A stretch of DNA of 64,000 nt. Origin: Mesorhizobium sp. AR07 (GTDB lineage Bacteria; Pseudomonadota; Alphaproteobacteria; Rhizobiales; Rhizobiaceae). Below are positions 1 through 8,324 of this stretch, one piece after another. The stretch spans positions 62,001 to 126,000 of the forward strand of contig NZ_CP080526.1 in NCBI RefSeq assembly GCF_024746815.1, written 5' to 3'. The translations under genes and the position numbers were made by a program. Numbering within the stretch: position 1 is the stretch's first letter; every line of letters begins with the position of its first letter. Under the pieces are notes generated by a model. The model was not told the DNA's origin. It ran no database searches and was given only the letters and a program-made list of their open reading frames with translations.

Positions 1-59
1 TCAGCGAGAGCATTGTCGCGCCGTGTCGTTCAGATCGGGCGGCAATTTACGGCCATGAG

Positions 60-356
60 ATGACGTTCCCAGACAAGAAACGGGGCCTGTCTAACCATAA
101 GCTTGAGCTCGCGCGTGATTGTCGGAAGCCGCCCAAAGCGACGCGAGTAACCATGAAACGTGTGGAAAGAGCACGGCCTTTCGTGCCGACGGAAATCCAT
201 GTCGGCACGGTCATGGACGAGAAAGGCACCTTTGGCATTCTCTCGATCCGGACAACTGAAGGCCTGCTAGACATCGCGCTGGACCGGCAAGCCGCCGACA
301 CCATCATGAAGGCGATCGGCACAATCCGCTCAAAACTGGACCCCAGGGGGAGCTAG
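60..356 (+). CDS. small hypothetical protein
   Basis: A 98-residue reading frame that I do not assign to a family. The C-terminal two thirds (from about residue 40) reads like a folded small protein with alternating strands and a helix, including EIHVGTVMDEKGTFGIL and an amphipathic last helix. The first 31 residues are basic and less convincing. An internal ATG at 153 would give a 67-residue protein and is equally possible, since neither start has a strong ribosome binding site. It stands alone, with no operon partner before the minus-strand MFS gene. Confidence 0.45.
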   Translation: MTFPDKKRGLSNHKLELARDCRKPPKATRVTMKRVERARPFVPTEIHVGTVMDEKGTFGILSIRTTEGLLDIALDRQAADTIMKAIGTIRSKLDPRGS

Positions 357-993
357 ATTCAGTCCGGCCGAGGCGGAGTAGAGACGTCTTGGCAACACCG
401 AACGTCCAGCGGTCGGCGTGCCTAACTTGCGATGCCGTCATGACCGCCGGATGCAGGCCATACTTGTCTGTCGCCAAGCATCAAGCGATAGCCACCGACC
501 ATACAGCCTAAGACGGCTAATGCCTCGGCCGCCGAATAGAAAATCGCAAGAGGTATGGCGCGACCATTGTCCATCCGATCGAGGCGGTAGGCGTCGCTAT
601 GCGCTTGCTGTTCGTCCACCAACGATGAATCGCTCCCCTAAGGAAGAGCACGTTAGCCATCATTCATGACACTTCCGTGTGGAAACCGAGCAACGACACT
701 CTGTCTGTCAAACTCGTAAGCGCCGAGTTTTCGAAGAATGCGTCTTAGTTGATGCAAACCTGGCGCGTCCCTTCGCAAGACCGGCGGTTGCGCTGATGGC
801 ACTCGGAAAGAGCCATTTCTTCGGCGTCCGGGATCGTCGCTTCCAACTGCAGTTCATAGCGCGAGCGCTTCGTATGTGCGCGATTGGAATGCTTCACGGT
901 CTCATGCTTGTAGGCGTTGGTTTCCAACCATTCCCGGACCACAAGCCGGTCATGTCGCCTCGCCATTCCAGCCTTACCAGTGCAACCCTGCGA
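357..993. other. intergenic stretch, no gene seen
   Basis: About 640 bases between the small plus-strand gene and the 3' end of the minus-strand MFS gene. Open frames here are arginine- and proline-rich with no start signals or family resemblance. I see no tRNA, clear terminator or repeat. It may be decayed gene sequence. Confidence 0.4.
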
Positions 994-2643
994 TCACAGC
1001 CGGAAGAAAAATCGCGTCGACTGATCCCGCTTGCGGGTTGCCCCGGTCGGTCGTTCAATCGAAAGCTTGGTATGAGGCGGAATTCCCATATTCAATTCGA
1101 GCAGATGTTGGTCCAACTCCTTGTCCGCGGTCGTCAGGCGATGGTTCAGGCGCAGATAGTCCATCCACGTCGGCGTGCGGAAGGTTTCTGTCCAAAGCGA
1201 CGGATCCTGAAGATCGCGCTGGAGGTTCCAGTGCCGTGCACCGACGCGGCTTTGTACTCGCCGTCGTTCCTGCATCCGGTCCAGGAAAGCTTCGACGTTT
1301 GCCTCCGGTATTGAGTACTCGATCTTGACGACGATCGGCCCGCTTCTCGGCTTCAGGTCGAGAGCGAGCTGTGGCGTTTCGAAGCCAAAAGGATCCTGAT
1401 CAGAGTCTTGCCATTGACGGATAGGCATCAGAAAGCCGGTGGCCGCGACCATTATTAGCGCGCCAGCGGAAACCTCGAGTGCCAAGGTAAGCGAATAGGT
1501 CTCAGCCACTGAGCCCCACAGCCAACTGCCGGCCGCGATACCGCCAGACGAAAGGGCATAGTGGATCGAGAGCGTGCGACCGACGACCCACCTTGGGCTT
1601 GCCAATTGAACACTCACGTCGAGCCCCGTCCAGGTGACGACCCAGCCCGCGCCGCCGAGCGCCAGCGCAATGGCCGCCACCACCACTGAGGAGGTGAGAG
1701 CAAGAGACAGACAACACGCCGCACAGGCAATGCATGCCAGTGTAGTCAGCCGCTCCTGGGACAGCGACCGCCTCAAGACATTGTTGCAAATGCCGACGCA
1801 CAAGGCGCCGGTCCCGAAGCCGGCCATCAGGACACCATAAACGATTGGTCCTCCGCCTAGCTGATCGCGGGCAACGAGAGGCAGGAGCGCGAGTATGGAG
1901 ATGCTGGTCAGGCCAAAAAGCGCTCCACGCGCGATTGCCGCCTTGATCTCCGCAGAGAGGGCCGTGAAGCGCGCCCCGTCATGGATGGCAGTCGTCAATG
2001 GCTCGCGCGGGAGAGGTGAAGCGGGAACATCCCATTTGCGGCGCCCTATGGTCCACAGCAGCGCTACATAGGTCAGTGTCGCCAAAGCGAAAGCTGTCAG
2101 TGGTCCAAAGGAGGCAACGACGATGCCACCGAGCGCCGGGCCGACGCTTCGAATGGCGTTGTATCCAACCGAGATGAGCGTGACCGCGGCTGGGACTTCG
2201 CGTTTTCGCAAGATATCGCCCACCGACGCATGCCAGGCAGGATCGGTGAAAGCGGCTCCGGCTCCGGCCAAACAGCTGAAGGCGAGAACCACCCAAGGAT
2301 TGAAAATCCCCAACGTCGCAAGAACAGTCAGCATCGCCGAGGACAACGCTATCGCGCACCAGCCGGCGAACATGAGATTGCGCCGGCTGTAGTTGTCAGC
2401 CAGGGCCCCGGCGAAAATCGACAGGACGAATACGGGCAGTGTGGTCGAAGCCTGCACAAGGGCGACCATCACGTCCGAGGTCGAAATGGTCGCCATCAGC
2501 CAACTGATGGCAACAGTTTGAATCAGCCAGCCAAGGCTGGCGACCTGTGTGGCAAGCCAGATCGATCGAAAGGTCGCATTCTCGAGCGGCGCAAATGTCG
2601 CCGACGAAGCCGGACTCGCATCTTCGCGCGCCACCCTGCTCAT
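994..2643 (-). CDS. MFS exporter with C-terminal monooxygenase-like domain
   Basis: A 549-residue major facilitator of the MFS_3 (EntS-like) exporter type, an inner-membrane proton-coupled efflux protein. Residues about 20-420 carry the hydrophobic segments, beginning with FRSIWLATQVASLGWLIQT and including the loop LADNYSRRNLMF that matches the usual motif A position. Residues about 435-540 are soluble and resemble the antibiotic-biosynthesis-monooxygenase-like tail often fused to this transporter group (IVVKIEYSIPEANVEAFL, and a tryptophan-rich QSRVGARHWNLQRD segment). Family members export siderophores or drugs; the substrate here cannot be read. It is transcribed divergently from the DUF309 gene. 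Confidence 0.85.
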   Translation of the reverse strand: MSRVAREDASPASSATFAPLENATFRSIWLATQVASLGWLIQTVAISWLMATISTSDVMVALVQASTTLPVFVLSIFAGALADNYSRRNLMFAGWCAIALSSAMLTVLATLGIFNPWVVLAFSCLAGAGAAFTDPAWHASVGDILRKREVPAAVTLISVGYNAIRSVGPALGGIVVASFGPLTAFALATLTYVALLWTIGRRKWDVPASPLPREPLTTAIHDGARFTALSAEIKAAIARGALFGLTSISILALLPLVARDQLGGGPIVYGVLMAGFGTGALCVGICNNVLRRSLSQERLTTLACIACAACCLSLALTSSVVVAAIALALGGAGWVVTWTGLDVSVQLASPRWVVGRTLSIHYALSSGGIAAGSWLWGSVAETYSLTLALEVSAGALIMVAATGFLMPIRQWQDSDQDPFGFETPQLALDLKPRSGPIVVKIEYSIPEANVEAFLDRMQERRRVQSRVGARHWNLQRDLQDPSLWTETFRTPTWMDYLRLNHRLTTADKELDQHLLELNMGIPPHTKLSIERPTGATRKRDQSTRFFFRL

Positions 2644-2834
2644 TGGGTTGAGCCCTCCCTCGGTCTACCGGTCGTGTTAGAGGTGCCCTCCCGGCGCACG
2701 TGCCCATGGAGGAATGTCCCCATGAGCGCATTTTGTCGGGACAGCGCAAGATATTTCTTTACCGCTGGCACTCTGGCGCAAGCGATTACTTCATCTGGAA
2801 TTGCCACCACCGCGCTTTCGTGATTGCTGGGCCT

Positions 2835-3383
2835 ATGTCACGTCCTCGCTTGGTGCCCGAAAAGAATTTCCCGGGCTACGCGTACCTGCCTGGCAAATAT
2901 CCGCATCCGGTTCTCCACCCCTTGGGTCACAGTTACCAAAGCGATCCGGGGACCGTTGTCACGGTCCAGGAATCACTCAGCTCAAACGTGTTCCGATGGG
3001 GCATCGACCTTTTCAACCACGGCTATTACTGGGAAGCTCATGAGGCTTGGGAGCCGCTATGGCATGCTGCGAAACAAAGCGCCCAGCATCGCGTGTTCTT
3101 CAAGGGATTGATCCTGTTGGCGGCGGCCGGGGTGAAGATCAGGGAGGGAAAGCGGGTCGCTGCCGCGCGCCATGCCGCAAGGGCTGCGGCGCTCTTTTGT
3201 CAGGTGGCGCTTCTGCCGAGCCGGTTCTTCGAGGCCGCAATCGGAATGACACCCGCCGCCCTCGCGGTCGAAGCCAAAGCGGCCACAACTCTCCCGACTG
3301 CTTTGCGCGAGCAGACGCCTGGACAGCTGCCTCAGCCCGTTTTTGATTTCATTCTCGCACCCAAATCCGAGAGCAGCCGATAG
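2835..3383 (+). CDS. DUF309 family protein
   Basis: A 182-residue protein with the DUF309 helical core at about residues 55-125: FNHGYYWEAHEAWEPLWHAA carries the typical His, Glu and Trp residues (HExWE pattern), followed by FFKGLILLAAAGVKIREGK. Function of the family is unknown. I chose ATG 2835; upstream in-frame starts would add a poorly conserved N-terminus. The gene is divergent from the MFS exporter, with no other operon partner. Confidence 0.8.
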   Translation: MSRPRLVPEKNFPGYAYLPGKYPHPVLHPLGHSYQSDPGTVVTVQESLSSNVFRWGIDLFNHGYYWEAHEAWEPLWHAAKQSAQHRVFFKGLILLAAAGVKIREGKRVAAARHAARAAALFCQVALLPSRFFEAAIGMTPAALAVEAKAATTLPTALREQTPGQLPQPVFDFILAPKSESSR

Positions 3384-3483
3384 GCGTCACCTATGGTCCG
3401 GCTCAAGTTTCTTCGTTTTGGATGCACTGCTGGTCTGTCAGTTTGACAAGGGCGGCTTCAATGCTGAAGCAGTAGACCCACCG

Positions 3484-3906
3484 CTAGGCCCGGCTCTGAC
3501 GGAGCACCCATGGCAGGCGCCGCTTCCATCGTTGACCTCGCGGCAAAGTAACATCTTTGTGCCACCGCTTTAACTTGCGGGTTCGTCTGCCTCCAGCCTG
3601 TGCATTCGATGCTTCCGGCATCGGCGCTTCCTCAACCGCCAGCGGCTTAGGCGACGATCCGTCGGGCACGATCCCGTCCTTGGCGTCGGATACTGCTTCA
3701 CCGGTGGTGAGCATTGGCTGAGGACGAACATCTTCGGGAAAAGTCGGCGGCGGCGTCGCTTTGGCGATCGCACCTTCCGTCTTCGCTTCCGCGACTTCGT
3801 TCGCGATGGCAGCGAGGTCGATGCCGGCCCAGACCGACTGGGGCCGCTTCAGGAGCCCACGCTTCTGTTTGATCTCGACGACAAAGGGTCGCTGCGGCTG
3901 CCTCAT
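3484..3906 (-). CDS. hypothetical protein sharing an N-terminal module with the SyrB-like protein
   Basis: A 140-residue protein without a family name I can give. Its first 40 residues (RPFVVEIKQKRGLLKRP, then SVWAGIDLAAIANE) closely match the start of the SyrB-like protein at 45372. The middle is a low-complexity Ala/Pro/Glu linker, and the last 35 residues are strongly basic (LPRGQRWKRRLPWVLR), suggesting nucleic-acid binding. It lacks the SyrB-type C-terminal domain. The two proteins may be shuffled forms of one rhizobial family; the role is unknown. Confidence 0.65.
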   Translation of the reverse strand: MRQPQRPFVVEIKQKRGLLKRPQSVWAGIDLAAIANEVAEAKTEGAIAKATPPPTFPEDVRPQPMLTTGEAVSDAKDGIVPDGSSPKPLAVEEAPMPEASNAQAGGRRTRKLKRWHKDVTLPRGQRWKRRLPWVLRQSRA

Positions 3907-4397
3907 GGTGATCTCGCGGACTTAGGGGAGTTGCGAGTGTCCTCTAGGCGGAGCGTACGCTTTCGTCCACCCGCCGCCACGCATTCTCCAAAGTTTTTCG
4001 GAGACTTTGCCGCCGTCCAAGCCATGACGAAAGCTGCTCACCGCCGACGCCTGGGGGTACGCTCCCGATCTCTTGTCCTGCTGTCAGCATGGCGCGGTAT
4101 GCAGGCTAGAGCGGCCGACCGTCGGCAACGCTTTGAGCTGGCGGCCGGCTGTCAGTCCAGTTGGAGGTCTCGGATGAGCCCGTGCGACGACACACTGCCA
4201 GGACAACACAGCCCCACAAAGCCGGGTCATCGCATCCTCATTGCGAGGTTCTGGAGCCGCGGCAGGTTTAGCCTACCAAAGCCCCTGCTTTCCTCTTGAA
4301 CCGTCATTGCCCTGACAACACATTCTGCAATCGTCGGCGGGTGTCGATGAAGCGCCTGTTCACGCGGACCAGTCGTTCAGTAGGTCGGGAGGAACCA
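3907..4397. other. intergenic stretch, no gene seen
   Basis: About 490 bases between the basic hypothetical protein and the DUF982 gene. An arginine-rich open frame crosses it but has no start signal or family resemblance. A small hairpin-like AAAGT/ACTTT pair lies near 3990. I see no intact RNA gene. Confidence 0.4.
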
Positions 4398-4700
4398 ATG
4401 AACATTGATGCTTTCAGCAGCCCAGTTTTCGTGAAGCGTGCAACCTACATCGTGCAGGAGATTGCCAGCCTTGCGGACGCTATCGATTTCCTCAATGACT
4501 GGCCAGAAGATCGCAGAGACCTGATCCACGAAGCCGCCATCAAGGCCTGCTATGATGCATACGATGGGCGAAAACCCGTAAGCGCAGCACGCAATGCCTT
4601 TTTCGGCTTTGCGAAACGGGCAGCCATATTGGAAGATGCAATTTCCGCCATGCAATGGCTCGCTGCCTGCAAGTCCGGCCGTGGAAAAGTGCCGGTATAG
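4398..4700 (+). CDS. DUF982 domain protein
   Basis: A 100-residue protein of the DUF982 family, abundant in Mesorhizobium and Rhizobium accessory DNA and of unknown function. Visible family features are the opening strand (PVFVKRATYIVQEIASLADA), the DFLNDWPEDRR segment and the helix AAIKACYDAYDGRKPVSAARNAFFGFAKRAAIL. ATG 4398 is preceded by GGGAGGA at 4387-4393, a strong ribosome binding site, which excludes the longer upstream frame. A second member lies at 38954-39196. Confidence 0.8.
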   Translation: MNIDAFSSPVFVKRATYIVQEIASLADAIDFLNDWPEDRRDLIHEAAIKACYDAYDGRKPVSAARNAFFGFAKRAAILEDAISAMQWLAACKSGRGKVPV

Positions 4701-4776
4701 GCATCTGGCACGGGCATGGTTCACATGTTCCGAAATCGCTTGCGTCGGCCGCTCCGCGATTTCGCAAGCAGAGGCC

Positions 4777-6297
4777 TCAGATGCCGCCCATGCAGAGATA
4801 TTTCATTTCAAGGTAATCCTCGAGCCCGTGACGGGAACCCTCCCGCCCGATGCCGGACTGCTTCATCCCGCCGAAGGGTGCCGCTTCCGATGACATGCGT
4901 CCCGTGTTGATGCCCACCATGCCATATTCCAAGGCCTCGGCCACACGCCAGACACGCTGCAAGTTCGAGGCATAGAAGTAGGCGGCCAGACCGTAGATCG
5001 TGTCATTTGCCTCGTGCACGACCTGATCCGGATCGTCAAAGCGAATGGTGGGGGCCAGCGGTCCGAATGTCTCCTCCTGCGCAATCGTCATCTCGCTGGA
5101 GACTTGAGTGAGGACCGTCGGTTGGAAGAATGTGCCGTCCTTGCCAATGCGTTCGCCTCCGCAGCGAATTGTGCCGCCTTTAGCGACGGCATCGGCGATA
5201 TGCGATTGGATCTTGGTGAGCGCATGCATGTCGATCAGCGGGCCGATGGCGACACCAGGATCGAAACCGTCACCAACCTGAAGCTGGCGAACCCGCTCAA
5301 CGAATTTGTCGACAAATTCATCGTGAACGCCCGACTGGACGTAAAGCCGGTTCGCGGAAACGCAGGTCTGGCCGGCGTTGCGGAACTTGGCCTGGATCGC
5401 ACCGTCGACGGCCGCATCGACGTCAGCATCATCGAAGACGATGAAAGGCGCATTGCCGCCGAGCTCGAGACTGACCTTCTTGATCTGGTCCGAGCACTGT
5501 CGCATGAGCAGCCGTCCAACCTCGGTCGAGCCGGTGAAGCTGATCTTGCGGACCCTGGGGTTGGTGCAGAGTTCGCGGCCGACGGCATCGCCTTCAGACG
5601 CATAGATCAGGTTGACCACGCCTTCGGGAAAGCCAGCCTGATGGGCAAGGGCGAACATTGCGCCGGCAACGAGCGGCGTCTGTTCAGCGGGTTTCAGCAC
5701 GATCGTGCAGCCCGCCGCCAAGGCTGGCGAGATCTTGCGCGCCACCATGGAAGCCGGGAAATTCCATGGCGTAATCGTGCCGACGACGCCGATCGGCTGC
5801 TTGATTACCAGCAAGCGACGGTCCGTCGATGGTGCGGAGATCGTCTCGCCATAGATGCGGTTGGCCTCTTCGGCGTACCATTGCAGGTAGGCCGCGGCAT
5901 GCGACACTTCCGATTTGGCCTCGGCAAGGGGCTTACCCATTTCCGCGGTCAATATCGCAGCAAGGTCATCGGCGTGTTCGATAATCAGTTGATGCCAGCG
6001 CCACAGAACGTCGCTGCGCTCACGGGCCGTCAATGCCGCCCATCCAGGCTGCGCGCTATAGGCTTTGGCGACCGCAGCGCGTGTCTCCTCGACGCCCATG
6101 TCGGGAAGCTCTGCCAGCACTTCGCCCGTCGACGGGTTGAGGACCTCAAATGTGCGCTCACTGACTGGTTTGCCAAGCGCCTGCAGGCGGTCAAGGCTGC
6201 CAAACAGGTCAGGTGATTTGAGGTGGCGGATCAAGGGCGGGAGCAGCGGCAATGTCGATTCCCTAGAGGCTCTTGGCCTTTCCGGCCGGATGGACAT
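4777..6297 (-). CDS. gabD: NAD(P)-dependent succinate-semialdehyde dehydrogenase
   Basis: A 506-residue aldehyde dehydrogenase of the GabD type, oxidising succinate semialdehyde to succinate in 4-aminobutyrate breakdown in the cytoplasm. Visible motifs: TPWNFPASMVARKISPALAA (cofactor-binding loop), KPAEQTPL with its binding lysine, FTGSTEVG, the catalytic glutamate in LELGGNAPF, the catalytic cysteine in NAGQTCVSANR, and EETFGPLAP near the C-terminus. The ending PFGGMKQSGIGREGS is typical of the subfamily. Length is slightly above the usual 480-490 because of an N-terminal extension of about 20 residues. No gabT is adjacent. Other semialdehyde substrates are possible. Confidence 0.9.
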   Translation of the reverse strand: MSIRPERPRASRESTLPLLPPLIRHLKSPDLFGSLDRLQALGKPVSERTFEVLNPSTGEVLAELPDMGVEETRAAVAKAYSAQPGWAALTARERSDVLWRWHQLIIEHADDLAAILTAEMGKPLAEAKSEVSHAAAYLQWYAEEANRIYGETISAPSTDRRLLVIKQPIGVVGTITPWNFPASMVARKISPALAAGCTIVLKPAEQTPLVAGAMFALAHQAGFPEGVVNLIYASEGDAVGRELCTNPRVRKISFTGSTEVGRLLMRQCSDQIKKVSLELGGNAPFIVFDDADVDAAVDGAIQAKFRNAGQTCVSANRLYVQSGVHDEFVDKFVERVRQLQVGDGFDPGVAIGPLIDMHALTKIQSHIADAVAKGGTIRCGGERIGKDGTFFQPTVLTQVSSEMTIAQEETFGPLAPTIRFDDPDQVVHEANDTIYGLAAYFYASNLQRVWRVAEALEYGMVGINTGRMSSEAAPFGGMKQSGIGREGSRHGLEDYLEMKYLCMGGI

Positions 6298-6723
6298 CTA
6301 CTGCGCACGTGTGGCTTTTGCATAGGACCACCTCTCACGAAAAGTCGTTCGTCCCTTGGGCGGGGTGGACCTGCCGCGGGGAAGGCCGACGGCCAGCCTC
6401 CATCTAAACCGGCGAGGCCCGAACCGTCCGATAGCGCCGTCGTCCAGGCCATTTGCCCCAAGCGATCAACTTCTCGTCGCCGTGGCTGGTAGCTCTTGCC
6501 CTTCTAGGCCCGTCCGTCTCGGGTATCGCATCGGGGCCGTAACGCGTGTCGTTGTGAGCCTCTACGGGCGGACGCTGGACGGTAGATGAGGAGTTACAGC
6601 CGCCGGTCAAAACGAGCCTTGCAGATTTCTAGTTTTTGCTGCGCCTACCGCTAAAGTTTCGGTTATGAATCGGGACTGGCCTGAGGCCTGCCCACATTGC
6701 AATTGTTACAAAGGAAAACGCAT
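6298..6723. other. intergenic region upstream of the cold shock gene
   Basis: A 426-base divergent spacer between gabD (minus) and the cold shock gene (plus). It should hold both promoters and the long 5' leader common for cold shock genes. AAAGGA at 6709-6714 is the ribosome binding site of the downstream gene. I could not assign a promoter or a structured RNA with confidence. Confidence 0.4.
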
Positions 6724-6936
6724 ATGGCGACTGGAACGGTAAAATGGTTCAACAGCACCAAGGGATTTGGATTTATCCAGCCCGACAATGGCGGTCAGGA
6801 TGTTTTTGTCCACATTTCCGCCGTTGAACGAGCGGGCCTCTCGACCCTCACTGATGGCCAGAAGATCAACTATGAAATCGAACAGGACCGCCGCACCGGC
6901 AAGTCCTCAGCTGGCAGCCTCAGCAAAGCCGGCTGA
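6724..6936 (+). CDS. cold shock domain protein (CspA family)
   Basis: A 70-residue single cold-shock-domain protein that binds single-stranded RNA or DNA. RNP1 is seen as KGFGFIQP and RNP2 as VFVHISAVE, after the standard opening MATGTVKWFN. The length matches the family. ATG 6724 follows AAAGGA with good spacing; an upstream in-frame ATG at 6697 would add only nine non-conserved residues. Several paralogues are usual in rhizobia, so a numbered symbol is not assigned. Confidence 0.93.
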   Translation: MATGTVKWFNSTKGFGFIQPDNGGQDVFVHISAVERAGLSTLTDGQKINYEIEQDRRTGKSSAGSLSKAG

Positions 6937-7103
6937 ATCTTTTTTCCCTTGGCTCCTGTCAACAGTGGATGGACGCGATGGATTCAGGATCGTCTGACGC
7001 CGCGTGATCAGAGCGGGCGAGCACAGGGCTCGACTGGACGGCTTGAGCAGCGGATGCTGCAGCCCGCGAATTGCTGGAGAAGCCAAGCTGCTTGAAAGGG
7101 AAA

Positions 7104-7124
7104 GCGGGGTAGACCCCGCCTTTT
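7104..7124 (+). terminator. possible rho-independent terminator
   Basis: GCGGGG (7104-7109) pairs with CCCCGC (7114-7119) across a four-base loop and is followed by TTTT. It lies about 170 bases after the cold shock gene and just before the convergent Ros/MucR gene. The T-run is short, so termination may be weak. Confidence 0.45.
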
Positions 7125-7194
7125 CATATTCCAGACAGATGCAGATTGTGCCAATGGCAACTGCGCACCCCGAGACAAAGCTCGATTGCTGAAA

Positions 7195-7662
7195 TCAAGC
7201 TGCGACGTTCTTGCGGGTCCGCTTTGCCGGCGCGGGCGTTTCCGGCTCTTTCGGTTTGCGGCCGAGCCCCATCGTCTTGGCCAATGCCGAGCGCGTAGCG
7301 GCGTAATTCGGCGCGACCATGGGATAATCCGCCGGCAGACCCCATTTGGCGCGATATTCGTCTGGCGTGAGCCCATAGTGGGTCGACAGATGGCGCTTTA
7401 GCGATTTGAATTTCTTCCCGTCCTCAAGGCAGATTATGTAATCCGGTGTTAGCGACTTCCTGATCGATACAGCAGGCTTGAGAGCCTCCGGTTCTTCTGC
7501 GGAAACATTGGCGCCGGCCGTGCCTTTGAATGCCGCGTGCACTTGGCCAATCAGGGCAGGAAGTTCACCCACCGGGACCGGATTGTTGGCGACATAGGCT
7601 GAGACGACATCGGCGGTGAGCTCGATGAGGACGTTGATGTTGTTGTCGGCTTCTTCTGTCAC
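7195..7662 (-). CDS. Ros/MucR family transcriptional regulator
   Basis: A 155-residue zinc-finger-like DNA-binding regulator of the Ros/MucR family, which in rhizobia controls exopolysaccharide, motility and symbiosis genes. Residues about 75-130 hold the domain: CLEDGKKFKSLKRHLSTHYG, then LTPDEYRAKWGLPADYPMVA. The second cysteine of the classical CxxC finger is Asp here (CLED instead of CLEC), a variant known from Mesorhizobium Ml proteins. The tail is basic with the GLGRKPKE segment. The first 70 residues resemble the MucR oligomerisation region (LTADVVSAYVANNPV). Monocistronic. Confidence 0.9.
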   Translation of the reverse strand: MTEEADNNINVLIELTADVVSAYVANNPVPVGELPALIGQVHAAFKGTAGANVSAEEPEALKPAVSIRKSLTPDYIICLEDGKKFKSLKRHLSTHYGLTPDEYRAKWGLPADYPMVAPNYAATRSALAKTMGLGRKPKEPETPAPAKRTRKNVAA

Positions 7663-7779
7663 GAAAAACTCCGGGTGGCTTGAAAGACAGTCGGCGAAGT
7701 GTCGCTACATAATGGCGGTTGCCGCTGAAAGCAATAAAGCCCCTGGCAAGACTGTTGCGATGGTCGTCCTACACCGCGG

Positions 7780-8181
7780 TCAATAGCGACGTATCCGGAC
7801 CGTCTTGCGTCGTATTGATCCGACCGCGGTTGGCGCATCCATGCTGGATGTAGCAAGAGGGAGCGATCCTGACCTGAAACGCTGCCAAGCCTGTTCTCGA
7901 TCTCTTCTGTTCTGAAGATCGGAATCGATCATTCGGAGAATTCCGGTCCGGCACGCTCGACGATAGCTATCTGCGAGCAGAGCTGGACGCACGTAATGAA
8001 TAGAATCGGACTTGCCGGTGGGGCGGGTGTACTCCTGTTCCTCAGCGACGATCTGGTCGAGACCGGGAACGATTGCACCGGGCACCCCGGGGGCGCCAAA
8101 GCGCGTTCTAACGGGGAGAGGCTCCTGGTACTCAGTCGCATCAGGAAAAGCCGGGGACTCCAGCTGCGCGTTCAGCTTCAT
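7780..8181 (-). CDS. doubtful hypothetical protein
   Basis: A possible 133-residue protein from ATG 8181, or up to 158 residues from a farther start. Part of it (residues about 1-75) has protein-like composition, with RFGAPGVPGAIVPGLDQIV, but the rest is arginine-rich and unlike any family I know. It lies downstream of the alanine dehydrogenase terminator, so it would need its own promoter. It may be decayed sequence. Confidence 0.25.
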   Translation of the reverse strand: MKLNAQLESPAFPDATEYQEPLPVRTRFGAPGVPGAIVPGLDQIVAEEQEYTRPTGKSDSIHYVRPALLADSYRRACRTGILRMIDSDLQNRRDREQAWQRFRSGSLPLATSSMDAPTAVGSIRRKTVRIRRY

Positions 8182-8264
8182 CGTCGACCAGCGTTTCGCC
8201 CCGACGAGCTGCACCGCGACATGGACGAAAAGGGGAGGGGAAGACGCCTCTGCCAATCGTCGCC

Positions 8265-8295
8265 AAAAAAAGCCCGCCGGAACGAACCGGCGGGC
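8265..8295 (-). terminator. rho-independent terminator of ald
   Basis: On the minus strand, a perfect nine-pair stem GCCCGCCGG / CCGGCGGGC (8295-8287 with 8280-8272) with a six-base loop is followed by seven T residues. It lies 30 bases after the ald stop codon and fits an intrinsic terminator for that gene. Confidence 0.88.
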
Positions 8296-8324
8296 GAGAC
8301 GGGAGGAAACTCTTTTTGGTGAAA

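Noticed and set aside
3940..4000. Sequence ending CCGCCGCCAC that resembles the 3' end of a tRNA and could be an attachment site
   Set aside because: The T-loop consensus is broken and no acceptor, D or anticodon arm can be folded upstream.
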